Shown here piece by piece: positions 10,113 to 19,443 of a stretch of 64,000 bases of DNA. The stretch lies in the NCBI GenBank assembly GCA_963845695.1, contig CAWJTQ010000019.1:62001-126000 (forward strand). The letters are read 5' to 3'. Under the pieces are notes generated by a model. The model worked only from the letters and a program-made list of their open reading frames with translations, searched no databases and was not told the DNA's origin. Within the stretch, counting starts at the first letter, position 1; each line of letters starts with the position of its first letter. The translations under genes and the position numbers were made by a program. This DNA is from CAWJTV01 sp963845695 (GTDB lineage Bacteria > Planctomycetota > Planctomycetia > Isosphaerales > Isosphaeraceae).

Positions 10113-10290
10113 ACGGAATTCCAATGAATTGGAATACTAGAATATTATATTTATATTATTGATGTCGATGAATCGATGGTCGCTCTGCCAAACCGCCCCT
10201 TCTTCTGTTCGTTTGTACACAATCCACCTGTTATTCCACCTGTTCTCAGGCGCATTTCTCTGTCCCCTTGTACATTGTCCACCGGTTATA
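10113..10290. promoter_or_regulatory. AT-rich upstream region with palindrome and tandem CCACCTGTT motifs
   Basis: This is the upstream region of the minus-strand TIR-STAND gene. Immediately before its start is the palindrome ATTCCAA-TGAA-TTGGAAT (10118-10135), operator-like. It adjoins an AT-rich tract (10128-10165) standing out from the GC-rich surroundings. Farther out are direct repeats CCACCTGTTAT (10224-10234), CCACCTGTTCT (10236-10246) and CCACCGGTTAT (10279-10289). The first and third lie in a 22-bp repeat beginning TTGTACA (10213 and 10268). The first two motifs and their CAGGCG flank recur at 35611-35643. A promoter/operator role is inferred. Confidence 0.45.
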
Positions 10291-10419
10291 GTGGCTGAAG
10301 TCTCCGCCATGTCCGGCATGGCTGCGCCTCACCGGCTCGACTTCGATGACCGTTCTGCCGCCGCATCTCCAGCATCCCGCCGGGGCACGACGAATGCAAC
10401 CCGGTTGCGTCCGCGCGGC

Positions 10420-12064
10420 CTACTCCACTCGGTCGCACGGCGTTCGTACGATGATCAGCGCCAGTCCGCGGTGAGTCAGACCCTCATGGAAGACCTCGGG
10501 AAGCCGCAGCTCGAGGTCGTCCGGCCCGACGTCGCGGACAAACTCCACCCCGATGGCCCGTGCGATCCGCGCGATATCGAGCGCCGGTGCCGGCCGGCCC
10601 ATCGCGTCGCGCGGCACTCCGGGATTCGTCTGGAATCCCGAGGTCACCGTGGCCCCATTATCCAGCACCACCATCAGGATGTCGCTGCCGTGATGGACCG
10701 CGCTGGCGATCGCCGGCATCGTCGTGTGAAAGAACGAGGAGTCGCCGAAGAGCGCAACCGCGCGCTCGCGAATCCCCGCCCGCTTCCATCCATCAGCCAC
10801 GCCGACCGCGGAGCCGATCGCGAACTTGGCATCGATCCGGTCGCCGATCGATGCCAGGCAGCCCGGGTCTCCGGCCAGCACCGGGTCCTGACCGAGCCGC
10901 GCACCCGCCGCCTTCAGCGCCTCCACGATCACTCCGAACCGACAGCCGGCGCAATAGTTCTCGCGCGGCGGACGCTCGGCCGATTCATTCTCCTCCAGAT
11001 AAGCGCGCCCCGCGACGAACTCCGGCAGGAACCGCTCCATCGCTCGTTGGATCTGCCAGCGGAACAGCTCTCCCTCGCGCCGCGTGTGGCCAGTCGCTTT
11101 TCCGAAGATCTGGGCACGAGACCCACAATCATGAGCGACCGCCTTGATCTGGATTTCGAGAAATGGCTCGTTCTCCTCGAGGATCAGCACCTCGCGGCAC
11201 TCGGATAGAAATCGGGACACGAGATCCCGCGGCAGAGGGAACCACGCACCGAGCTTGAGAATCCTGCGCACCGACACGCTTGTAGGGTGCTCTGTGAGCA
11301 CCAACCGGCTCGTCGCCAAGCACGTCGCGCAGTTTCCGATAAGCAAACCCGGCCGCGATGATCCCCCGATCTCCGTTCCCTTCGATCCGATTGAACGGCG
11401 CTTCATTGGCCCACTTCTCCATGAGTGCCAGCCGCTCATGCAGGGCACAGTGCTTCTCCACAACGTTGCGGGGGACGGGCACGAACCGCCAGGGCTCGCG
11501 GACCATGCCCAGGTCCGGCTGCGGGTAAGGTCCCTCAGGGAGATCGATCGACTCGGCCTGCTGGATGAAGCTCCGGGTAATGCGCACGATCACCGCCGTG
11601 TGATATTGCTCGGAAATCACGAAAGCCGCCTGCATCATGGCGAAACCCTCGGCGGGCGTCGCCGGCTCGAGCCAGAGCATCTCGAGCATCGGCGCCATCG
11701 GCCGGGTGTCCTGGTCGTTCTGTGAGCCGTATCCGCCGGGGTCGTCGCCCAGCAGGATGACCAGCCCGCCATGCACGGGCGTCAGGTTGAGCGCCATGAG
11801 CGGGTCGATCAGGACGTTCATCCCCACGCTCTTGGTGCAGACCAGGGCCCGCCGGCCAGCGATCGACACGCCGATGCCGATCTCCATCGCCACCTTCTCG
11901 TTGCTCGACCATTCGACGTGAAGCGTGTGGCGTTCAGCCAGCGTGGCCAGGACCTCGACGGTCTCGGAGCTGGGCGAGCCCGGATAGCTGGTGACGACCT
12001 TCACGCCGGAAACCAAGGCCCCGTACGCCAGCGCCTGGGCACTCGTCATGGACTGGAGCGGCAT
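10420..12064 (-). CDS. iorA: Indolepyruvate ferredoxin oxidoreductase alpha subunit (interrupted by palindromic insert)
   Basis: The first ~250 residues contain AYGALVSGVKVVTSYPGSPS and VEWSSNEKVAMEIGIGVSIA, the pyrimidine-binding domain of 2-oxoacid:ferredoxin oxidoreductases. The second part contains PRENYCAGCRFGVI and the TPP-binding region GDPGCLASIG, then VALFGDSSFFH and VVLDNGATVTSGFQ. The enzyme oxidatively decarboxylates aryl-pyruvates to acyl-CoA with ferredoxin. The two parts are in different frames, joined at 11279-11306, where a copy of a palindromic element also found at 29970 is inserted. Removing about 28 bp rejoins GDEP to VSVRRILKLG. The C-terminal 2[4Fe-4S] domain of classical IorA is missing (the protein ends IIVRTPCDRVE), and no beta subunit is adjacent. 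Start: ATG at 12062-12064. Confidence 0.8.
11279..11306. repeat. Palindromic repeat element inside iorA
   Basis: The core GGTGCTC-TGT-GAGCACC is a perfect 7-bp stem with a 3-bp loop, embedded in a 24-bp stretch starting TGTAGGGTGCTC. The same 24 bases occur at 29970-29993 between sbcD and the sbcC-like gene. Its length here (about 28 bp, not a multiple of three) explains the frame change in iorA. Confidence 0.7.
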
Positions 12065-12220
12065 TGATGCAATTCCCCGATTCGCTCATCGTCTCGTGTC
12101 ACGATTTCCTGGCGATGCACCTTCGAGCATTAAAGCACGACGCGAGGCGTACCGCCATCAGAGAAACCAGATCCGCCGCCTACAACCTACCGGGAACCGA
12201 TGGCAAACCGGGCTTCCTGT

Positions 12221-12226
12221 TATAAT
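12221..12226 (+). promoter_or_regulatory. Possible -10 box of the retropepsin-like gene
   Basis: A perfect TATAAT lies 45 bp upstream of the ATG at 12271. No convincing -35 hexamer sits at the expected distance, so only the -10 is proposed. Confidence 0.3.
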
Positions 12227-12270
12227 CGCTTGTGGTGCCAACGCGGTGTGCTAACGAAAGGAGCACGACC

Positions 12271-12708
12271 ATGCGAGCCGAAGGAGCCAACGGCGTGGGA
12301 CGTTTTAGCGTGGATTTCGAGGTTGCCAACTATGCCGACTTGATCCGGGCTCAAGACGGCACTTTGCCCCCGGACAAGGTGCGTCGTGAGACGATCAAGG
12401 GCGTGGTCGATTCCGGTGCGGCGATGCTCGTGCTGCCGCAGGCCGTGGTCAAGCGGCTGGGCCTGCCGCTGGGCAATCTGGTCATGGTGCGGTACGCCGG
12501 CGGTCGCAAGGCCCAGCGCCGCGAGGCCAAGGGCGTCTTCCTCAAACTCCTGGGACGCGATAACACCTTCTCGGCCATCAGCGAACCGAAACGCGAGACG
12601 GCTCTCATCGGCGCGATCGTCCTCGAAGCCCTCGACCTGCTCGTGGACTGCCAGAACCAGCGCGTGGTACCCCGTGACCCCAGCGGAGCGATCTATGAGA
12701 TCGAATGA
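12271..12708 (+). CDS. Clan AA (retropepsin-like) aspartic protease
   Basis: 145 residues. The motif GVVDSGAAMLVLPQAVVKRL carries the D-S-G catalytic triplet of single-domain retroviral-type aspartic proteases, which act as dimers. The second hydrophobic-hydrophobic-Gly element is ALIGAIVLEALDLLVD, with the family's closing region CQNQRVVPRDP. GAAAGGAG at 12256-12263 is a good ribosome-binding site for the ATG at 12271; an in-frame upstream start is less likely. There is no signal peptide, so it should be cytoplasmic. The substrate is unknown. It stands alone, convergent with the DUF1501 gene. Confidence 0.75.
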   Translation: MRAEGANGVGRFSVDFEVANYADLIRAQDGTLPPDKVRRETIKGVVDSGAAMLVLPQAVVKRLGLPLGNLVMVRYAGGRKAQRREAKGVFLKLLGRDNTFSAISEPKRETALIGAIVLEALDLLVDCQNQRVVPRDPSGAIYEIE

Positions 12709-12738
12709 CCAACCGTCTCGACCAGCCAGCCCCGCCAC

Positions 12739-14178
12739 TCAAGCGAGGATCGCGCGAATCGGCTGACCGTAATCGATCTCGAGCCGCTTGCGGCCGGGGA
12801 CCTCGAGCTTGCGGGGGTTGAGGCCAAGCTGATGGAGGACCGTGGCGTGGATGTCCGTCACATAGTGCCGGTCCTCGACGGCGTGAAACCCGATCTCGTC
12901 GGTGGCACCGTGAGTCACGCCTCCCTTGACGCCGCCACCGGCCAGCCAGGCGCAGAAGCCCTGCGGGTGATGGTCGCGGCCGTCGGCCTGGGCGCCGGGC
13001 GACCGGCCGAACTCGGTACCCCAGACGACGATCGTCTCATCGAGCATCCCGCGTCGCTTCAGGTCGCGCGAATAAGCCGGCGATCGGCCAATCGACCTGC
13101 GCGGAGAGCTGGCCGTGGTTGGCGCGGATCCCCGCATGGGCGTCCCAGGCGCCGCCCCCGCCGCCGCCGTGGAAGAGCTGCACGAACCGCACCCCGCGCT
13201 CGACCAATCGGCGGGCGGCCAGGCAGAGCCGGCCGAACGGGCGGGTCGCGTCGTGGTCCAGGCCGTAGAGTGCCTGCGTCGTGGTATCCTCCTCGTTGAG
13301 CTTCAGGGTCTCGGGTACGGCGGTCTGCATACCGAAAGCCAGTTCGTATGCTTTGATCCGCGCGCAACGCCGGGTCGTCGGGATAGTCGATGCCTGACAG
13401 GCGATTGAGCCGACCCAGCAGGCCGAACTCCTCGACCTGGTCCTCGGCGCTCATGCCCGAACCCGGCCTGACGAACGGCAGCGGCTCCTTGCCATCGGGG
13501 TTGAGCTTGACCCCGGCGAACTCCGGCCCCAGGTAGGCCGCGCCATGGGTCCACGAGCCGCCACAACAATCCCCCGTCGGCTCGCCCAGCACGACGTACT
13601 CCGGCAGATCCTCATTCAGCGTCCCCAGGCCATAAGAGACCCAAGAGCCGATCGTCGGATGAGCGCCCTCTCGCACATGCCGCCCCGTGTGGAACTGGAG
13701 CTGCGCTCCGTGGTCATTGTCCGTCGTCCAGAGCGAGCGCCACGACTGCGATATCGTCGGCGCACGAGCCGATGTGCCGCCACCAGTCGCCGACGGCCAG
13801 TCCGCAATCGCCGTACTTCCGGAAGCCGGTGTTCAATCCCATCAGGATCTTGCGGCCGCCGTGGTTGGGATTCGCCGAGACGATGTCCTTCAACCGCGAC
13901 GGGTTCAACACGTCCTTGTAGGGCGTGGTGTCGATCGACTTGCCGGCATAGCGATTGAGCTCGGGCTTGGGGTCGAAGCTCTCGACGTGACTCACTCCAC
14001 CACAGAGAAAAATCCAGATGACCGCCTTCGCCTTCGCCTCCGGCAGGGCCGCGCTATCGGCGACCGTCTCGCCGCGCACGATCCCGTCCCGCGCCAGCAT
14101 CGCGCCCAGCGCCAGCCCGGTGAATCCCATGCCCGTATCGGCCAGGAAGGAGCGGCGTGTTCTCATGCACTTGCTCAT
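12739..14178 (-). CDS. DUF1501 family secreted protein (three frameshifts)
   Basis: The N-terminus MRTRRSFLADTGMGFTGLAL has a twin-Arg motif followed by a hydrophobic stretch, as usual for DUF1501 proteins (sulfatase-like, exported via Tat). Body segments follow in different frames: VIWIFLCGGVSHVESFDPKP; TDNDHGAQLQFHTGRH and SWVSYGLGTLNEDLPEYVVL; ALYGLDHDATRPFGRLCLAA and VRFVQLFHGG; ETIVVWGTEFGRSPGAQ, and HATVLHQLGLNPRKLEV to the stop. One-base corrections near 13745, 13360 and 13072 join them into ~480 residues. The partner upstream on the same strand is the cytochrome/DUF1549/DUF1553 gene, the conserved planctomycete pairing. The molecular function of the pair is not established. Confidence 0.8.
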
Positions 14179-14197
14179 GGGATGACCTCTCTCGGCA

Positions 14198-14280
14198 GAG
14201 TTTCACGCGGAGGCGCGGAGAACGCGGAGGAAAGCCACATTATCTCTTCTCCGCGTTCTCCGCGCCTCCGCATGAAACTC
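14198..14280. repeat. Long palindrome (32-bp arms, 19-bp loop)
   Basis: The left arm 14198-14229 and right arm 14249-14280 are inverted complements with a single mismatch; they begin GAGTTTCA and end TGAAACTC. The arms are made of GCGGAG-type units. It lies between the DUF1549/DUF1553 gene and DUF1501 on the same strand, so an RNA copy would form a very stable hairpin in the operon. I regard it as a mobile palindromic repeat; effects on mRNA stability or termination are inference. Confidence 0.8.
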
Positions 14281-14290
14281 TTTTCCGACT

Positions 14291-16875
14291 TCATCGAATC
14301 GTGACAAGATCATGGTGATTGAGCAGCACGTGGACGAGGCTTTCGCGTTTGCGGCCGACGACATCCTGGCCTAGGTAGCGGAGGCATTCGGCGCGTTCGG
14401 CATCGGTCGGCGGGCGCGCGAGCACCCGTTCGAACGCGGCCGTGACGAATCGGGCCGAGTCGGCCCCGACCTGTGTCGAGAGCGTCTGGGCGAGCCGGCG
14501 CGCCATGCGCAGGGAGAGATCACTGTTGGCCAGGGCCAGGGCCTGTTGGGGTAGAATACTCTCCTTGCGTCGGTAGCACTCGGTCACCCCGGCGGCGTCG
14601 AAGATCTGGAGGAACTCCATCTGTTTCTCGGCGGCGTGCTGGAAATAAACGCTGCGCCGAGGGACGGTCAAGCCGGCCTGGTGGTCGATGTCCGGCCCGC
14701 CCATGGTCGAGTCGAGCGCCCCGGCGACGGCGAACACGCAGTCGCGGACGACCTCGGCCTCGGCGCGACGGGGGGACCACCGCCAGAGGAAGACGTTGTC
14801 CGGGTCGCGGGCGAGGCCGGCCGGGTCGGGCCTCGAATCCTGGCGGTAGGTGGCACTGGTGACGATCAGGCGATGGATCGCCTTCATGCTCCAGCCGCAG
14901 TCCACCAGCTCGGCGGCCAGCCAGTCGAGCAGCGCGGGGTGGGACGGCGGCTGACCATTACGGCCGAAGTCGTTCACCGTCGGCACGATCGCCCGCTCGA
15001 AGTGTCGCCCCCAGATGTGGTTGACGGCCACCCGCGCCGTTAAGGGGTTGGACTCGTCCGCGATCCATCGGGCGAAGGCCAGCCGTCGGCCCGTGCTGGT
15101 CGCGGGATAGGTCGTCCGCTGGGGAACCGAGTAATTCGTGCCGGCCGGCTTCCTCAGCTCTTCCTGGGCGCGGACCAGGGCTTTGAGGGCATCGGCGAGG
15201 GCCTTGTCGGCCTCCGCCCGTTGGACCGGCTTGGCCCGCTTCCGCGCCTGCCGCCCCGCCAGCTCGGCACGGCGGGCCTGGGCGACCGCCAGATCGCGCT
15301 GAGCTGCGACTGCGTCCATGGCCGCCTTGGTCCACTCCTTCGAAACCCTTCTTCCCTTGATCGACCAGCGCCTCGGCCCGACCGACCGCCTTCTGGGCGA
15401 AGAGTTGCGCCCTGGCCAAGTCGACATCGATCTGTGCCGGCTCGAGTTTCTCGGCATCGTTCGAGCTTATCGCGAGTTTTTCGAGCGCGACCTCCGCCCT
15501 CGCCAGCGCCTCCTTGCTCGCGTCGAGCTGGGCCTCGATCACATCCTTGCGACGGTCCGGAGTGGTGGCTGCCAGAGGCAGCGTGACGGGTTGGACGTCC
15601 AACGAGCCTCCCAGGGAATCGGGAACACCGGGCGAGAGCGGCTTGCCGGTCGGGTTGCGGTCGTCGCCGCGGACGAACAGGCGCGTCGCGGCATCGAGCT
15701 GCGCATCGTAGACGCGCGGGATGCCGTCCTTGGCGGTGTCGAGCACGCCGGGGACCCGGTCGATCCGGACCTGATGCGGCTCGAAGATCGCGCGGATCTG
15801 ATAGTATTCCTTCTGGAAGATCGGGTCATACATGTGGTCGTGGCATCGGGCGAACCGATCGTCACACCCAGGAATGCCTGACCGGTGTGGTCGACCACGT
15901 CCTGCATCCACTTCTCGCGGCTGAGCAGCTTGAAGTTCCGCGCGAGGTAGCCGGTGGCGCGGAGGGCGTCCAGGTCTTCGGGACGCGCCTCATCGGCTGC
16001 CAGCATCTCCACGACCATGTCGTCGTACGGCTTGTCGTGGTTGAGGGACTCGACGATCCAGTCGCGCCAGTGCCAGATATGGGGCTGGCTGTCGCGGACC
16101 TGCTGGCCCCAGCCGGCCCAGTCGCTGTACCGCCAGACGTCCATCCAGTGCCGGCCCCAACGCTCGCCATATCGCGGGCTGGCCAGCAGGCGTTCCACCA
16201 CTCGCTCATAGGCGTCGGAGGATTCGTCGTCGAGGAAGGCATGGAGTTCGTCGGGGGTGGGAGGCAGACCGGTCAGGTCGAGATAGAGCCGGCGCAGCAG
16301 CACGGGACGGCTCGCCTCGGGGCGAGGCGTCAGGCTGCGAGATTCGTGCTCGACGGCGATGAACGCATCGATCGGATTGCGCACCCATTCCCGGGCTCGG
16401 ACCGCGGGCACGACCGGACGACTGACTCGCTCGAACGGATTCCACGGATAGCCGCTCCGCGCCCGCTCGAGCGCCGCGACGATCGCACGGCCCCGGGGCA
16501 GCTCGGTGGCGGCCGGCGTGTCGTTGGCCTCGCCGGGGAAGTGGCCGGTGACCAGCTCCAGGAGGTTCGCGACGCCGTCGCCATCGCTGTCCTCGCTGGC
16601 CACCGCGTGGATCCGCGCGGGGATGCCTGAAGGCTGGCCAGCCTTCTTGAGCTGCGAGCGCATCGCCTTGAGCCGCTTGCCGAAGGCATTATGCGGCCGA
16701 TCCTCCGAATCGTCGGCGCCCGCCTCGGGCACGACGTGGCAGGTCCGGCAATCGTTGAGCTTGCGCACAGGCCGGGACCCAGGTAATCCGCCAGAGCCTT
16801 CTTGTGCGGCGGCCGAGCGTGCGCCGGCAAGCCCGCCAGGACGAGCCAGGCCGCCACAACCGTCACGATCTTCAT
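14291..16875 (-). CDS. Secreted cytochrome c-type / DUF1549 / DUF1553 protein (three frameshifts)
   Basis: Begins MKIVTVVAAWLVLAGLPAHA, a clear signal peptide (start 16875; an upstream ATG at 16906-16908 is in frame). Next comes a haem-type motif CRTCH with VRKLNDCRTCHVV, then DUF1549 (NPIDAFIAVEHE, LLRRLYLDLTGLPPTPDEL, GERWGRHWMDVWRYSDWAG). A second CxxCH, CARCHDHMYDPI, follows once a missing G at ~15858 is restored, and then a coiled-coil-like Ala/Glu/Lys region. DUF1553 closes (RVAVNHIWGRHFERAIVPTV, ATYRQDSRPDPAGLARD, ESILPQQALALANS). Corrections are also needed near 16768 and 15345. The total is ~860 residues, exported, probably haem-binding. It is a member of the planctomycete PSCyt/PSD1 group encoded with DUF1501. 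Confidence 0.8.
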
Positions 16876-17043
16876 CCCGCGCCTTTGATCTCTCATGACT
16901 CTGCTCATCGTTCGATACCGGGCCGGCCGCGACTCCCGCAGCCTACCTCTCGTGCGTCACCCCTCCGAAAGATTAATCGGAAGTTTAACCTTTTTCCAAC
17001 GCGAAATCGACCGCCGTTCTTCAGAATCGAAGGGAGCGGCGAT

Positions 17044-17572
17044 CTATGCCGGTCTCTGCCGCCTGGCGCGATCCAGCAGATTCGAGACCTCGAGCACCCG
17101 CGCCCAGTGGTCGAGGTAATCGCGATCCAGCGAATCGGCCCGCACTTTGAGCACTCCGAGGACATCGCCCCATTGTCGATCCGAGACTTTATGACCGAGC
17201 TTGTACCAAACCAGCTTGTGGAGCAGAGTGTCCTCGGGGCTCGCGAACCGGATGGTCACATAGCCGTCCGGCGTGTCGAGCGATGAAGATATCGGCCTGG
17301 AACATCGTCGGGAGATGAATCACGTGGAACGACTCCCGGCTTTGGATCGCATCCCGGATCATGCCGGTATTGATATCGAACTCATCGTCAAGCCAGTCCG
17401 TCAGGGGCTGGACATGAGGTAGTCCGATGTCGGCGACGAGGTCGACATCCTGCATGGCGCGGGGAATTCCATAGAGCGAACTGGCCAACGAGCCCCCGAC
17501 CACGTAACGAATGCCAAGGCCGTCGAAGGCACGCGCCATCCTCGCGACGACGAGAAGCGGCTCGGAAAGCAT
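17044..17572 (-). CDS. Nucleotidyltransferase-fold protein (AbiEii-like), one frameshift
   Basis: The N-terminus contains LGIRYVVGGSLASSLYG and a DVDLVADI segment. G-[GS]-S and D-x-D are the catalytic signature of minimal nucleotidyltransferases, so the active site appears intact. The C-terminal part, VTIRFASPEDTLLHKLVWYK and SDRQWGDVLGVLK, is in another frame; a single indel near 17275 joins them into ~175 residues. The start ATG (17570-17572) overlaps the stop of the preceding small gene in a TGATG arrangement, indicating translational coupling. Pairs like this behave as toxin-antitoxin or phage-defence modules in other bacteria (AbiE-type); that role here is inferred. Confidence 0.7.
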
Positions 17573-17853
17573 CAGTACCCAACCTTCCGCACATCCCACC
17601 CGAACGCCCGGACCATCAGCTCCGGCTCGATCCAGCGTGATGCGAGCCGCAGCGCCTGTTCCCGCTCGTCCGCGTCCGGGTGCCTCCGCCGGATGTCCAG
17701 GAGCGCGAGCTCCCGCACGGCGCGCGTGAGCGCTCGAACACGCTCGAGCTTCTGAGCCGGCGACATCCGGCGGTATCCCTCGACCAGCAGCGCGTCCACA
17801 CGCGGATCGGTGTCATTCGCAGGGGCGAGGATCGTCGGAGGTAAAGGGTCCAT
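17572..17853 (-). CDS. Small helical partner of the nucleotidyltransferase
   Basis: 93 residues from the ATG at 17851-17853 (MDPLPPTILAPAND). The central part MSPAQKLERVRALTRAVREL is a helical segment conserved in small proteins encoded before AbiEii-like nucleotidyltransferases in planctomycetes. Next come DIRRRHPDADEREQALRLAS and a short C-terminus. A longer upstream frame exists (to 18009) but looks non-coding. Its stop overlaps the next start. Likely an antitoxin or accessory subunit, by context only. Confidence 0.6.
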   Translation of the reverse strand: MDPLPPTILAPANDTDPRVDALLVEGYRRMSPAQKLERVRALTRAVRELALLDIRRRHPDADEREQALRLASRWIEPELMVRAFGWDVRKVGY

Positions 17854-18040
17854 CGCATTGTTCCCATCGAGCCGCCGGTCGAACGACACGTGGACTTCAT
17901 CGTGGGGTGGTGCGTCAGGAACACGCCGAGAACTGACTTGCCCATCGAAATCATAACGGTGTCCCGGATCGCGATTCAAGCTATTGGGCGACTCACGTTC
18001 GCCGGGCAAGTCACCAGAAACGGCGCCGGCGACTCATAGA

Positions 18041-18117
18041 GTGAGAGTCCCTCAAAAAACGGGGACTGGCTCCGAGTCTTCGAGGTGCCTGTCCCCCGTT
18101 TTTTGAGGGACTCTCAC
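18041..18117. repeat. Palindromic element with perfect 24-bp arms
   Basis: Arms 18041-18064 (GTGAGAGTCCCTC, then a run of six A and CGGGG) and 18094-18117 are perfect inverted complements. The 29-bp middle is itself nearly palindromic (GACTGGCTCC...GGTGCCTGTC). It lies in the 393-bp gap between the divergent nucleotidyltransferase pair and the channel gene. No gene is seen in the gap. It resembles REP-type elements mobilised by RAYT transposases, but no transposase is adjacent. Confidence 0.8.
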
Positions 18118-18246
18118 CGTCTCTTGGAAGTGGCATGGATTTTGCCTGTCGCAAAGTTGACTTTCGCGATACCCTGTGAAGGGGCGAGAGCCGGCGGCGG
18201 AATGCCCCGTTGATCTGGAGCAGGTTCTCCGGGAGTCCCAAGCCCG

Positions 18247-19443
18247 ATGCCTCGATCGCGACGTCGCCTTCGCCGACCGGCCCGGACCTCCACCAAGCGG
18301 AAGAGCTGGCGCCTGACGGTGCTGGCGATGCTGATTAGCTGGAACCGCTACCAGGTCGGCCGGGTGATCCTGGGATTGATCGTGACCTGGCTGATTGGTT
18401 CGGTGGTCCTTTATTATTCCGAGCGCCGGGAGACCCCAGGCTACTCCAGCTTCATGGAATCGCTCTGGAGCGTCTGGGCGTTGCTTTTCAGCGGCCTGAA
18501 CGAGGATTACACCCCCCATACCGCGATCGGGCGGTCCACTGCGATGTTCTTGCTCGTCGCGGGGGTCGGGCTGGCCGGTCTGTTCACGGCGAGCGTGGCC
18601 TCGCTCCTGGTCGAACGCTACCTGCGGAGGCGTGACGTGTCGAACTTCGAGATGGACGACCACTTGGTGCTCTGCAACTGGTCCTCGCGCGGCCTGGAGT
18701 GGATCCGCGAGGTCCACAACAAGATCATGGCCGACCCCCGTCCGATCGTGATCATCCACGACAATCCCGACGAGATCGACCTGCCCGACAAGCAGGACGA
18801 CGCCGCCTTCAACGACGTCTACATCGTCAAGGGGGACCCGACCAACGAGGTCATCCTCCACCGGGCCACTGTGTCCAAGGCCTACTCGGTCGTCGTCCTG
18901 AGCGACGCCCGGGAAGGGAAGCACGCCGATGGCAAGTCGGTCCTGATCTGCATCGCGATCCGCCAGATCTGTAAGGCTGAGCATTGCCCGAACATCGTCG
19001 TCGAGTGCCATAGCCCCGGCAACCGGCACCACCTGCTCAAGGCGGGCGCCAGCGAGGTCGTTTCCTCAGACTCCTTGGGTCTGCGGCTGCTGGCGCGGTC
19101 GGCCCTGTTCCACGGCATGTCCGAGTTTTACCAGGAACTGCTCACCGTCCGCCGCGACGCCAACGAGGTCTTCCTGTTGCCCGCTCCCGAGGATTTGATC
19201 GGCCGCAATTTCACCGAGCTCAGCGAGGCGTTCCTCCGATACCGCAACGACCGCCGCTCCTGCCTGCTCATCGGCATCCAGCGCGGCGATGAGATGATGC
19301 TCAATCCCATCGGCGACGAGGCCGGCCCGCTGCAAACCCACGATCAGCTGATCCTCCTCAGCCGGATCTATCCCAGCGGCTCGCAGCCGCTGCCAATCAG
19401 CCCGGCTGCCGCAAGTCCTCGCGAGCAGAAAGACAAGAAATGA
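18247..19443 (+). CDS. Potassium-channel-like membrane protein with RCK/TrkA-N domain
   Basis: 398 residues. A first membrane helix (VGRVILGLIVTWLIGSVVLY) precedes a pore region and a second helix (STAMFLLVAGVGLAGLFTAS), a two-TM channel plan. The expected filter TVGYGD is replaced by SGLNEDY within LLFSGLNEDYTPHTAIGR, so ion selectivity cannot be assumed. The cytoplasmic part is an RCK/TrkA-N fold starting HLVLCNWSSRGLEWI, with DVYIVKGDPTNEVILHRATV, and a TrkA-C-like domain (EDLIGRNFTELSEAFL). The stop overlaps the start of the dehydrogenase gene by 4 bp (ATGA), so the two form an operon. Subunits probably assemble as a tetramer. Confidence 0.8.
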   Translation: MPRSRRRLRRPARTSTKRKSWRLTVLAMLISWNRYQVGRVILGLIVTWLIGSVVLYYSERRETPGYSSFMESLWSVWALLFSGLNEDYTPHTAIGRSTAMFLLVAGVGLAGLFTASVASLLVERYLRRRDVSNFEMDDHLVLCNWSSRGLEWIREVHNKIMADPRPIVIIHDNPDEIDLPDKQDDAAFNDVYIVKGDPTNEVILHRATVSKAYSVVVLSDAREGKHADGKSVLICIAIRQICKAEHCPNIVVECHSPGNRHHLLKAGASEVVSSDSLGLRLLARSALFHGMSEFYQELLTVRRDANEVFLLPAPEDLIGRNFTELSEAFLRYRNDRRSCLLIGIQRGDEMMLNPIGDEAGPLQTHDQLILLSRIYPSGSQPLPISPAAASPREQKDKK

